Shown piece after piece: positions 5,722-12,853 of a stretch of DNA of 12,853 nt. The number at the start of each line of letters is the position of its first letter. Position 1 is the stretch's first letter. Both the position numbers and the translations under genes were made by a program. Below the pieces are notes generated by a model. That model was given only the letters and a program-made list of their open reading frames with translations, searched no databases and had not been told where the DNA came from. The DNA is taken from assembly GCA_030039695.1 (NCBI GenBank), contig JASHVB010000896.1, forward strand, positions 1 through 12,853. The letters are read 5' to 3'. The stretch comes from Acetobacteraceae bacterium. GTDB taxonomy: Bacteria; Pseudomonadota; Alphaproteobacteria; Acetobacterales; Acetobacteraceae.

Positions 5722-7431
5722 ATGATGAGAGCATACCGTCCAAACTCCATTACTCTTGCGCACGCTGAGGCGTTGCTTTCCGATAGCGTGAGCGCTGGGG
5801 GACGACATCTTCGTTCCGACGAGCCGGATTCGCAGAAACAGCTGGACCCGCTGCCCCGAAGTGGGCCGGTCCAGAGCGACGCGTCGGGCATCCCTATGTT
5901 CCGGAGCATTCTGTTCCCACCGGGCCTGGAACAGCAACGAGCAGAGCGCAACGAGCAACCACCGTGTTTCATTGATCTGAATCTCGATCAGGTGGTTGCC
6001 GCAATCGTGGCCAAACGAGACGAAGACGTTTTACGACCGATCTTCTACTCGACCTACAGAAACGAGGAAATCGTTCGCTACCGGCAGGCTGTGTTTGCCG
6101 ACCTCGAACGCGCTGAAGTATTCCAGGCCTTCCCTGTCTTTTGTGAGACAATGCGCACCGTCCGCGCGAACGTCGCCTACGCCGACAGAATCTCCTACAA
6201 GCGTCACCGGCACATGGTCGTTTTGCGTGCCATTCATCTCTACTGTGAAGGCGTGCGGTTGCTGCTGCAGTCGCTGGAAGCCCTCGCGCTGCACTCCGCC
6301 GGGCTGAATGATCTGAGACGTTACCTCAGTGGCTATGCTAGGTCAGAGCCCTTTTCCCAGCTCGCGACGCAAGCGCGGCGCCTCCGTGAGGTAATGTTGA
6401 GGCTCAGCTACGGAACACTCTTCCGTGGCGACAAAGTCATCGTACGGAAGTACGCGTCCGAGCCTGACTATGCTGTCACCGTGCTCGAGCGGTTCTCACG
6501 GTTTAGAGAGACGGATATCGAACCGTCATCTCCGCAACAAGCAAAAGACGACTTCTCTCTCAATCACATTGAGGAAGGCATCCTCGAGTTTGTCGGACGC
6601 CTGTTCTGGAAAGAATTCAGGGATCTCGAGAGTTACGTCGCGCAGCATTCCACGTTTATCGACGACGTGGTTGCAAGCTTCGACCGGGAAATTGGCTTCT
6701 TCATCGCGTACCTGGACTTTATCGAACCCATCAAACAGCGGGGTTTGCCACTCTGCTATCCCGGGGTCTCCGCACGGAATAAAGAGTTAGAGGTTTCCGG
6801 AAGCTTCGACCTTGCCTTGGCCGCGAAGCTCGTGAGAGGGAATGATCAGATCGTCTGCAACGATTTCTTTCTGCGCGACCCGGAGCGATTGATCGTCGTA
6901 ACCGGGCCCAACCAGGGTGGAAAAACGACGTTTGCACGCATGTTCGGTCAACTGCACTTTCTCGCCGGTCTTGGTTGTCCGGTGCCTGGAAGGCATGCGC
7001 GCCTGTTTCTTCCGGACCAGATCTTCACGCATTTCGAGCGCGAGGAGGATATCACCAATTTGCGGGGAAAGTTGGAGGACGACCTCGTCCGCCTTCACCA
7101 CACCGTCCGGGCGATGACCTCCGACAGCGTCTTCGTGCTCAACGAGATCTTCAATTCAACCAGCCTCGACGATCAGACCTTCCTAAGCATGAGGGTGGTT
7201 CACCAGATGCTCGAGACCGACGCCATCGGAGTGTGCGTGACGTTCATCGATGCTCTGTCGACGCTCGGTGACAAAACAGTCAGCATGATGAGTACGGTGA
7301 TGCCGGATGATCCGGCCCGCCGGACCTTTAAGCTCATCCGCAGGCCGGCCGACGGTCTCGCCTACGCGCTGTCGCTGGCGGAGAAGCACGGCGTCACATA
7401 TGACCGACTGCGGACGAGGGTACAGCCATGA
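5722..7431 (+). CDS. MutS-like ATPase without mismatch-recognition domain (first of a pair)
   Basis: A 569-aa protein with MutS core/lever-type helices (about 80-350) and a C-terminal MutS ATPase domain (about 360-569). Walker A is GPNQGGKTT at 395-403. The Walker B region is SVFVLNEIFNSTSLDD, with N474-E475 where MutS has Asp-Glu. Between them is FTHFEREEDI..., at the place of the MutS 'FTRIGA.D' element. MutS domains I (mismatch-binding Phe-x-Glu) and II are absent, so canonical mismatch repair is unlikely; small MutS-like ATPases of this kind have no settled function. GAGG before 5722 supports this start. However, residues 1-58 are low-complexity, and M59 (position 5896), followed by FRSILFPPG, also looks like a natural start, though without a ribosome binding site. 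Its stop overlaps the next gene's ATG (ATGA), which points to a heteromeric pair. Confidence 0.85.
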   Translation: MMRAYRPNSITLAHAEALLSDSVSAGGRHLRSDEPDSQKQLDPLPRSGPVQSDASGIPMFRSILFPPGLEQQRAERNEQPPCFIDLNLDQVVAAIVAKRDEDVLRPIFYSTYRNEEIVRYRQAVFADLERAEVFQAFPVFCETMRTVRANVAYADRISYKRHRHMVVLRAIHLYCEGVRLLLQSLEALALHSAGLNDLRRYLSGYARSEPFSQLATQARRLREVMLRLSYGTLFRGDKVIVRKYASEPDYAVTVLERFSRFRETDIEPSSPQQAKDDFSLNHIEEGILEFVGRLFWKEFRDLESYVAQHSTFIDDVVASFDREIGFFIAYLDFIEPIKQRGLPLCYPGVSARNKELEVSGSFDLALAAKLVRGNDQIVCNDFFLRDPERLIVVTGPNQGGKTTFARMFGQLHFLAGLGCPVPGRHARLFLPDQIFTHFEREEDITNLRGKLEDDLVRLHHTVRAMTSDSVFVLNEIFNSTSLDDQTFLSMRVVHQMLETDAIGVCVTFIDALSTLGDKTVSMMSTVMPDDPARRTFKLIRRPADGLAYALSLAEKHGVTYDRLRTRVQP

Positions 7432-8912
7432 AGACATTTCTGATGCACCCCGACCGGAATTTCGATGCTACCTCTCAGTCCAAGCGAGAACTCACTCAGG
7501 ACATTGAACTGGACGTCCTGCTCAATGTGGCGGCCGCCGGCGACCGCTATCTGTACAATATCATGACGGCGGCCTGTGCGGACGCCTGGGCGAACGGTAT
7601 CGCCACGATCCGTTACCGGCAGGAAATTCTGAAGGACTGTCTGGCCAACCAGGCCGTCGTACGACAGTTCTATGCGATGGCCACCGAACCCTTCAGTCGG
7701 GAGCGCAGCTGGGACTTCAGCCTTTACGGACATGAGGCGTCGGCGAGGGTAGGAAGCGCCGTGCGGACGCTGCAAAGCAGCCTCGAGGTCCTTCGCCGTC
7801 TACGCCGTAGCTGCGCCACGAACGCCGGTAGCTTCAAGTCGCCAGGGTTCAGGCAGTTCTTCGCTACATTGGAGCGTGACCTCGACGACGCCTATTTGGA
7901 AGCTGCGACCACGGACCTGGATAACCTGACCTTCCGAAAGGGAGTGCTTCTGAGCGCGCAGATCGGCGATGGGGGCAAAGGTGTCGGGGTCATGCTCCGT
8001 AAGCCGCAGCCACGCGATCTGAGCTGGTTGCAGGCGGTCCTCACGCCAGGTGCCCAGACCTATACCTTGCAACTACACCCGCGCGACGAGGCTGGTGCAA
8101 AGGCATTCAGTGCGCTGCAGAACAGAGGCCTCATCTTGATCTCGGATGCCCTTTTCCAATCCGCAGAGCACGTCCTTGGCTTCCTGAAGGCGCTCCGCGC
8201 CGAGCTTGCCTTCTATATCGGCTGTCTCAACCTCGCAGATCAGCTCGGTCGAATCGGCGAACCAATCGCCTTTCCCGACCCGACTGAGGTTGCTCGCCGC
8301 TTTCATTGCCGGAATTTGCGGGATGTCTGCCTTGCCTTGACCCTGGGCGGCAAGGTCATCGGCAATGACGTCGATGCAGACGGGAAGCCACTTGTCATCA
8401 TCACCGGCGCGAACCGCGGTGGGAAATCGACATTTCTGCGCAGCGTTGGCCTGGCGCAGATGATGCTGCAATGTGGAATGTTCGTCACTGCCGATGCCTA
8501 CACGGCATCGCTGCACACGGGCCTCTTCACTCACTACAAGCGTGAAGAGGACCGGAACATGCGAAGCGGCAAATTCGACGAAGAACTTGTGAGAATAAGC
8601 GCAATCGGGGACCGGATTCGCCGCCGCGCAATGGTATTGTTCAACGAGTCGTTCGCAGCGACCAACGAACGGGAGGGGGCGGAGATCGCCCGGCAAATCG
8701 TGTCGGCGCTGTTAGAGAATGATGTGACTGTTTTCTTCGTCTCCCACATGTACGAATTCGCACGGTCCTTTCTTGCGAGCGATCAGGTGCTGTTTTTGCG
8801 TGCCGATCGAGGAGAGGACGGAACAAGAAACTTCCGCCTTCGCGAGGCGAAGCCACTGCCGACGAGTTTCGGCTGTGACGTCTACCGGCAGATTTTCGGC
8901 ACCGCTGCGTGA
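7428..8912 (+). CDS. MutS-like ATPase without mismatch-recognition domain (second of a pair)
   Basis: A 494-aa relative of the protein encoded just upstream, with a helical core (about 20-290) and a MutS ATPase domain (about 300-494). Walker A is GANRGGKST at 327-335. The Walker B region reads MVLFNESFAATNEREGAEIA with N406-E407, the same Asp-to-Asn change as in its partner. The element FTHYKREEDRNMRSGKFDEE parallels FTHFEREED in the partner. A late SHMYEFA segment is where MutS proteins have the histidine that contacts nucleotide. Domains I and II are missing. Overlapping ATGA start and shared motifs suggest duplication from one ancestor and assembly as a heterodimer, as MutS-type ATPases complete their sites by dimerising. 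DNA binding is not evident from sequence. Confidence 0.87.
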   Translation: MKTFLMHPDRNFDATSQSKRELTQDIELDVLLNVAAAGDRYLYNIMTAACADAWANGIATIRYRQEILKDCLANQAVVRQFYAMATEPFSRERSWDFSLYGHEASARVGSAVRTLQSSLEVLRRLRRSCATNAGSFKSPGFRQFFATLERDLDDAYLEAATTDLDNLTFRKGVLLSAQIGDGGKGVGVMLRKPQPRDLSWLQAVLTPGAQTYTLQLHPRDEAGAKAFSALQNRGLILISDALFQSAEHVLGFLKALRAELAFYIGCLNLADQLGRIGEPIAFPDPTEVARRFHCRNLRDVCLALTLGGKVIGNDVDADGKPLVIITGANRGGKSTFLRSVGLAQMMLQCGMFVTADAYTASLHTGLFTHYKREEDRNMRSGKFDEELVRISAIGDRIRRRAMVLFNESFAATNEREGAEIARQIVSALLENDVTVFFVSHMYEFARSFLASDQVLFLRADRGEDGTRNFRLREAKPLPTSFGCDVYRQIFGTAA

Positions 8913-8919
8913 GGTGCGA

Positions 8920-9240
8920 ATGCACCCACCCGGCCAGCCGCTGAAATTCCGTCACGCAGGCCCCATCCGTCGAATGCACGCCGCCGCCGGGACGTTCTGG
9001 ATGGCCCTAAATCAGCGGGCGGGATCCACAACTCGCACTCTGCGTGAACGGGCTGCTGTTCTCCCCGACGGATCGCTAATCCGGTTCAATCTGGTTTTCT
9101 ACCGTCTCGAAGTCCTCCGCGCACCTTTGCTCGGCACGCTGCTGACCATCAAGATGGTACTGAAGATCGTGATTGTTTCGACGATCCTCCTCGGTGTGAG
9201 CGCTCTCCAATTTGCGCGTACACGCGGCCGGGCCACCTAG
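8920..9240 (+). CDS. Small protein with one hydrophobic segment, 106 aa
   Basis: I chose the ATG at 8920 for the GAGG five bases upstream; the frame is open further back but only inside the MutS-like gene. The first 70 residues are basic and polar (MHPPGQPLKFRHAGPIRRMH, later DGSLIRFNLVFYRLEVLRAP). Then comes a 28-residue hydrophobic segment, LLGTLLTIKMVLKIVIVSTI followed by LLGVSALQFA, and a short basic tail RTRGRAT. By the positive-inside rule, single-span topology is ambiguous. It lies 7 bp after the second MutS-like gene and 3 bp before the ABC ATPase gene, so it belongs to that operon and may tie one of them to the membrane. It is too short for an ABC-2 permease. Family unknown. Confidence 0.62.
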   Translation: MHPPGQPLKFRHAGPIRRMHAAAGTFWMALNQRAGSTTRTLRERAAVLPDGSLIRFNLVFYRLEVLRAPLLGTLLTIKMVLKIVIVSTILLGVSALQFARTRGRAT

Positions 9241-9243
9241 GCT

Positions 9244-10065
9244 ATGGTACATCTCACGGCGCTCAATATTTCCGTGGATTTCCCACTCTATCACAGCGAT
9301 AACCGCTCGCTGAAAAAGACTATTCTTGGCAGGGCTTCCGGCCGGTTCGGCCAGGACCACAAGCATCGTACCGTCGTGCAGGCGCTGCGGAACATATCCT
9401 TCAGCCTCGTATCGGGTGATCGTCTTGGGCTTGTCGGATCAAACGGGTCCGGTAAGACCACCCTGCTCCGGGTGCTGTCGGGTATCTATCAACCAACCGT
9501 CGGCTCTCTCTCCATGGAAGGCCGGCTAACCTCCCTTTTAGATCCCTCGAATGGAATGAACATGGATCTGACCGGCCGTGAGAACATTCGGTTAAGAGGA
9601 TACTTCCTGGGCCTGGCGGCGGCAGAGATCGAAAGGCTGGTCGCCGATGTCGAGGATTTCTCTGAACTGGCGCAATTTCTCGACTTGCCGGTACGGAACT
9701 ACTCCTCCGGCATGGTACTGCGGCTCGCCTTTGCGATGGCGACAGCCTCTTCACCCGAGGTCCTGCTGATGGACGAGTGGATCCTTGCTGGTGATGCCGT
9801 CTTCATTGAAAAGGCGAAGGAGCGGGTCGAGGGCATGGTCCGTCATGCTGACATCCTGGTGCTGGCCAGTCACTCTCCTTCAATTCTGTCCGAGTGGTGC
9901 AATCGATTGATCTGGTTGGAAAGTGGACAAATTCAATCTGACGGATTGCCGGCGGACGTCCTGGACAGATATCTTCCTGGCCCCGCGTTTGAGGAACTGA
10001 CCGCGAGCCCTTCTCATAAAGATGACAGGATACAACGTAGAATCGAATCCGGTACCGAGCTATAA
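9244..10065 (+). CDS. ABC transporter ATPase of the Wzt/TagH polysaccharide-export type
   Basis: A 273-aa nucleotide-binding subunit. Walker A is GSNGSGKTT (65-73), the signature is YSSGMVLRLAFAMA (153-166), Walker B is VLLMDEWI (173-180, D177 and E178), and the switch histidine is H210 in LASHS. The N-terminal lead-in before the core and the DEWILAGD motif are typical of Wzt/TagH ATPases, which power ABC-2 exporters of O-antigen or teichoic acids. It lacks the extra C-terminal carbohydrate-binding domain of long Wzt proteins. The expected partner permease (Wzm) is neither before nor after it: upstream is a 106-aa single-span protein and downstream is 337 bp without a gene. It is either an orphan that borrows a permease or the remnant of a larger locus. 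Start three bases after the preceding stop. Confidence 0.85.
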   Translation: MVHLTALNISVDFPLYHSDNRSLKKTILGRASGRFGQDHKHRTVVQALRNISFSLVSGDRLGLVGSNGSGKTTLLRVLSGIYQPTVGSLSMEGRLTSLLDPSNGMNMDLTGRENIRLRGYFLGLAAAEIERLVADVEDFSELAQFLDLPVRNYSSGMVLRLAFAMATASSPEVLLMDEWILAGDAVFIEKAKERVEGMVRHADILVLASHSPSILSEWCNRLIWLESGQIQSDGLPADVLDRYLPGPAFEELTASPSHKDDRIQRRIESGTEL

Positions 10066-10190
10066 TCTTCCACGGTTCGTCCGATTCGACTGTCAAGAGT
10101 GGGGGTTTGCCGTCACAGGCGAGAGCGTCAACGCGGGGGCGGCAGATGAAGATCCTGCAGCGGATCGCCGCGCGCTTGGTTTAAAGTTGA

Positions 10191-10210
10191 GCCTTGCGAG
10201 AGCGCAAGGC
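10191..10210. other. Perfect hairpin in a gene-free stretch (10066-10402)
   Basis: GCCTTGCGAGAGCGCAAGGC has 8-bp arms and a 4-base loop. It lies 125 bp past the ABC ATPase stop and has no T-run on either side, so it is not a standard terminator. The rest of 10066-10402 holds no convincing gene; an open frame from 10022 overlaps the ATPase gene end and has unconvincing composition. Confidence 0.5.
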
Positions 10211-10368
10211 GAGATGGTGATCAGCCAAGCGGTCAGCTGCGAAGTGCACCGGCCGGGGTCGTCGCCTTCAGGTCAAGCCCTACCTTGCGGCGGGCCTTCG
10301 AACCGCACCAGGATCCTGGCCGACGGAGGAGGGAGTACGCATCTCGTCTGGAGCCAGGCTCGAACGCC

Positions 10369-10386
10369 AGCCCGAATGGACGGGCT
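10369..10386 (-). terminator. GC-rich hairpin just past the PhnL-like gene, weak terminator candidate
   Basis: On the minus strand AGCCCG-TCCATT-CGGGCT forms a 6-bp stem starting 17 bases after the PhnL-like stop. The position fits a terminator, but no T-run follows. Confidence 0.3.
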
Positions 10387-10402
10387 TCACGCGTCTCTTG
10401 GA

Positions 10403-11101
10403 TTATTCGGGGTGTTGATATGATGGCAACGTGAACAGCCGGTCAGCCACGGCCTCACGGAAACTGGCGTCGTGGCAAATCGCCACGATGGCGGTGCCGC
10501 GGGCCTTTGCGTCCCGAACCATGCGTACAACGATCGCACAACTCTCGGGATCAAGCGACGCGGTCGGCTCGTCAAGCAGTAGAATCGCTTGATGGGCGAT
10601 GAAGCCGCGCGCCAGGTTCACGCGCTGCTGTTCGCCACCCGAAAACGTGCTGGGCGGGATCACGTGCATGCGTGGCGAAATATTGAGTTCAGCGAGGAGC
10701 GTGCGTGCCTCGTCCTGAGCCGCGGCCTGCGCCACGCCACGTACCAGCAGCGCCTCGGCCACCACGTCCAGCGCCGAAACCCGGGGCACCACTCGCAGGA
10801 ACTGGCTCACATAGCCCATCGTTTCATGCCGGACCGCAAGGACCGTGCGAGGATCGGCCGAGGCAATATCGATCATCTCCCGCCTGTGGCGTACGAGGAT
10901 CGCGCCGCTCTCGGTGTGGTAGTTGCCGTATAAGCTGCGCAGCAATGTGGTCTTGCCGACCCCGGATGGGCCGGCCAACACCACGCACTCCCCCTTGTGC
11001 ACGTCCAAATTGACATTGGATAGGACGGGCAACCGCAAACCGTCGCGCAGATGCAGTGTGAAGGACTTCGTCAAGGACACGGTACGCAGCATCACGGTCA
11101 T
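10403..11101 (-). CDS. phnL: PhnL-like ABC-type ATPase of the C-P lyase system
   Basis: A 232-aa ABC ATPase matching PhnL over its length: an opening LRTVSLTKSFTLHLRDGLRL, Walker A GPSGVGKTT (44-52), the PhnL-like GYVSQFLRVVPRVSALDVVA around the Q-loop, signature FSGGEQQRVNLARG (153-166), Walker B ILLLDEPTASLD, and H210 in AICHD. In the C-P lyase pathway PhnL works with PhnGHIJ and PhnM in converting phosphonates to a ribose 1-phosphonate triphosphate. None of those partners, nor PhnK, is visible here. It overlaps the stop of a 47-aa frame upstream (ATGA), so the two are coupled. With an enolase-like gene further upstream on the same strand, the block may be a phosphonate-related remnant or a diverged use of PhnL. 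LolD-type ATPases are the main alternative, but the GYVSQFLRVVPRVS stretch favours PhnL. Confidence 0.82.
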   Translation of the reverse strand: MTVMLRTVSLTKSFTLHLRDGLRLPVLSNVNLDVHKGECVVLAGPSGVGKTTLLRSLYGNYHTESGAILVRHRREMIDIASADPRTVLAVRHETMGYVSQFLRVVPRVSALDVVAEALLVRGVAQAAAQDEARTLLAELNISPRMHVIPPSTFSGGEQQRVNLARGFIAHQAILLLDEPTASLDPESCAIVVRMVRDAKARGTAIVAICHDASFREAVADRLFTLPSYQHPE

Positions 11102-11241
11102 GACGGCTGTCCCGGGCGCACGAAGGACTCGCGGTATTTGCCGGATAAACCTGCGAACTTGAGGGGCTCTGCCCTGGCCAGCACAGTCATGCAGCGCGTG
11201 CAGGAGTGGTCGGTGCGTTCAGCAGGGACATGATCACTCAT
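11098..11241 (-). CDS. Small CxxC protein, 47 aa, coupled to the PhnL-like gene
   Basis: The frame runs from ATG at 11241 to a TGA that overlaps the PhnL-like start. It begins MSDHVPAERTDHSCTRCMTV and ends GKYRESFVRPGQPS. The SCTRC pair plus nearby histidines (H4, H12) could bind zinc. A GAGG sits about ten bases before the start. The overlap and ribosome binding site support a real gene. The family is unrecognised; it could also be the tail of a larger decayed gene. Confidence 0.4.
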   Translation of the reverse strand: MSDHVPAERTDHSCTRCMTVLARAEPLKFAGLSGKYRESFVRPGQPS

Positions 11242-11352
11242 GGCCGCCTGACCTCACGGAAGATATTTAGGCCGCTAAACGCGGACCGCATGATCGTCAA
11301 TGCCGAAATATCGGCAAGATCCGCCATTTCGAATAGAGGATTGACAAAGGAG

Positions 11353-11493
11353 CTAGCTGAAGCGGATGACATCGTAACCCATCCAGTTCGCGCGCGAGCC
11401 GGGATAGCACTTGTGCTTGATCGTCGATACGTTGGTGAAGTATCCGACCCGATGCTCGTAACGCGGCGCTGTCGTTGCCCCCCCGATCAATCG
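11353..11493 (-). pseudogene. Possible C-terminal fragment of an unrecognised gene
   Basis: In the otherwise gene-free stretch 11242-11750, a 46-codon minus-strand frame has strongly protein-like composition: RYEHRVGYFTNVSTIKHKCY, then PGSRANWMGYDVIRFS and a stop. It has no ATG or ribosome binding site, and a stop sits directly upstream. A different frame upstream (from an ATG at 11518 on the minus strand, MGPFRAPLTID) could be the earlier part after a frameshift. The rest of the stretch shows nothing. Confidence 0.3.
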
Positions 11494-11750
11494 TTAGCGG
11501 CGCTCGGAAAGGACCCATGGAAAACCGGAACTGGTACGGCTTGGAATATGACGAGAGACCCGGCACTGGCACGCACGGCGCGTCATCGAGGGTTTCGCGA
11601 TAACAGCGCGCGAGAGACGCGTGAAGGAGTCACTTGACGTCGCTCCGAACGCTGGCCGCATGTTGGTTGTGAGGGCAGAGACCCGCTCGTCGGACTTCAC
11701 TTAAGACCGGTTATCCAAATCCAAGGACTGAAGGTAAGATCGGCAACATC

Positions 11751-12853
11751 CTAGCTAATGACATTGCGAAGCACCTCGCTACCGGCAAAACGTGCTTGCG
11801 TTCCCAATGCCTCTTCGATGCGGAGGCCTCGGTTGATCTTCGCTATGCGTTCACCACGCGAGAAGCCACCAATCTTAATCTGACCGATCCCCCATCCCAC
11901 AGCGAGATCGATGATGGATACGTCCTCGGTTTCGCCGGAGCGCGTGGCGATCACCCCTCGAAATCCGGCCTGCCGCGCTGCCTGCCAGGTACGCCGCACC
12001 TCGGTCAAAGTGCCCCGCTGATTGGGCTTCAGCAACACGGCATTTGCCGATCTGCGTAGCGCGACCTCATGCATACGGCCCACGTCGCTCGTCACAAGAT
12101 CATCGGCGATGATCTGGACGCGGTCGCCTATTTGCCGCGTAAGAGCAACGAAACCGGGGTGGTCGTCATCTGCAAGAGGATCCTCAATCGACATGATCGG
12201 AAACCGCCTGACCCAGCGCAGAAGCAGCTTGATCATCGCCTCTGTGTCAATTCGTCGCCCACTCGGCGCGATTATGTAAGTACCGCCATGACCGAATTCG
12301 GAAGCGGCTACGTCGATTGAGATGCCGACTCCCATGCCAGGTGAAAAGCCGGCGAGCTCGATCGCTCGGACGAGGTCCTCGAGCCCGTGTTCATTCGAAT
12401 TGAACCGGGGCCACCAGCCTCCGCCATCCGTAACGCCGCATGCATTGCCCGCGCCTGCCACGAGCGTGCCAGCTGCGCGGTAGATCTCTGCTGTCCAGTC
12501 GACGGCCTCGGCGAAGCTGGGAGCACCTGGACATATCACCATATAGTCCTGGATGTTTAGCCCCGGCGCTCCGTGAGCGGCTCCACCGAAAATCTGAACA
12601 TGCGGTACCGGAAGAGTATTCGCATTGCGACCTCCGATGTGCCGGTACAACGGCTCCCCCGTCGCTGCCGCTGCGGCGCGCGCGGATGCCAAAGAGACGG
12701 CGATGCACGCGTTACCCCCCAATCTCGATTTGCTGGGGGTTCCATCCAGGCGAATCAGGCCCTCGTCGACCTGCACTTGATCGATAGCGTCAATGCCGGC
12801 AAGAGCGCGGGCGATTTCTCCATTGACATGGCCGACAGCGCGCGTGACGTCGA
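11751..12853 (-). CDS. Enolase-superfamily protein with altered active site, 5' end beyond the window
   Basis: 366 residues are present; about 65 N-terminal residues lie outside, so full length would be near the usual 430 of enolase. Overall similarity is clear: QVDEGLIRLDGTPSKSRLG, IDVAASEF (first metal Asp), SIEDPLADDD (metal Glu), IIADDL (metal Asp), LLKPNQRGT (catalytic Lys), RSGETED, IGQIKIGGFSRGERIAK (second Lys). Several canonical residues differ: the general-acid Glu of GDEGG is Gly (VTDGGGWW), the His of SHRSGETED is Thr (ATRSGETED), and the Glu of IQEF is Asp (IQDYM). Standard 2-phosphoglycerate dehydration is therefore doubtful. Enolase paralogues act in phosphonate and phosphinate pathways (carboxyphosphonoenolpyruvate synthase in phosphinothricin biosynthesis), and a PhnL-like gene lies downstream on the same strand, so a phosphonate-type substrate is a reasonable guess and no more. 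Confidence 0.85.
   Translation of the reverse strand, partial: DVTRAVGHVNGEIARALAGIDAIDQVQVDEGLIRLDGTPSKSRLGGNACIAVSLASARAAAAATGEPLYRHIGGRNANTLPVPHVQIFGGAAHGAPGLNIQDYMVICPGAPSFAEAVDWTAEIYRAAGTLVAGAGNACGVTDGGGWWPRFNSNEHGLEDLVRAIELAGFSPGMGVGISIDVAASEFGHGGTYIIAPSGRRIDTEAMIKLLLRWVRRFPIMSIEDPLADDDHPGFVALTRQIGDRVQIIADDLVTSDVGRMHEVALRRSANAVLLKPNQRGTLTEVRRTWQAARQAGFRGVIATRSGETEDVSIIDLAVGWGIGQIKIGGFSRGERIAKINRGLRIEEALGTQARFAGSEVLRNVIS

Noticed and set aside
10340..10370. GTTCGAGC on the minus strand as the T-loop of a tRNA
   Set aside because: The flanking bases do not form a T-stem and no acceptor or anticodon arm could be drawn.
10022..10423. 133-aa plus-strand frame after the ABC ATPase gene
   Set aside because: It overlaps the end of the ATPase gene and the PhnL-like gene, has no start signal, and does not read like a protein.
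11518..11604. 28-codon plus-strand frame beginning MENRNWYGLEYDERPG
   Set aside because: The composition is attractive, but it is very short, its Shine-Dalgarno spacing is tight, and it lies in a decayed stretch with competing minus-strand fragments.

Overview
The window is high-GC bacterial DNA from what is most likely a proteobacterium. An alphaproteobacterium fits the codon use, the gene content and a TTGACA-type promoter, but nothing here proves it. It looks like an accessory region: decayed pieces of at least two mobile elements (an IS6-like and a Tn3-family transposase), several gene fragments and long stretches without a gene surround a few intact gene blocks.

Layout. 1-1252: the end of a gene running in from the left (SDR-like, weak), a small minus-strand gene with a good ribosome binding site (482-697), and a truncated IS6-like transposase fragment. 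1253-2014 (minus): a JmjC/cupin 2-oxoglutarate/Fe(II) dioxygenase of the FIH type with every expected metal and cosubstrate residue. 2015-2246: divergent control region with a perfect dyad (2031-2048) just before the dioxygenase gene. 2247-4547 (plus): a tight four-gene block with (1) a 195-aa protein carrying (PPFPPY)3 and a CGCGC motif, (2) a 125-aa helical protein, (3) a 92-aa peptide made of a PPY/PPF repeat, a CCPCPC motif, 21 Pro-Thr pairs and the hydrophobic tail [10 protein letters not shown], and (4) a borosin-type alpha-N-methyltransferase with an extra N-terminal helical domain that resembles the substrate-binding domain of split borosins. 4548-5721: decayed DNA with a frameshifted Tn3 TnpA fragment. 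5722-10065 (plus): two overlapping MutS-like ATPases lacking the mismatch-recognition domain, a small membrane protein, and a Wzt/TagH-like ABC ATPase with no permease in view. 10403-11241 (minus): a PhnL-like ABC ATPase coupled to a 47-aa CxxC protein. 11751 to the window end (minus): an enolase-like protein with several active-site replacements.

How the genes may work together. The strongest candidate for a new system is 1253-4547: Pro/aromatic/Cys repeat peptides, a backbone N-methyltransferase and a protein hydroxylase-type dioxygenase, which reads as a RiPP (borosin-like) locus. It is unusual because the binding-domain-like module sits on the enzyme and neither peptide has one, and because the candidate core (Val/Ile-rich, like fungal borosin cores) sits at the end of a long Pro-Thr spacer. 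The MutS pair plus ABC ATPase downstream could be a linked maturation or export module, but 1.2 kb of decayed DNA separates them, so that link is inference. The enolase-like protein beside PhnL suggests a separate phosphonate-related fragment.
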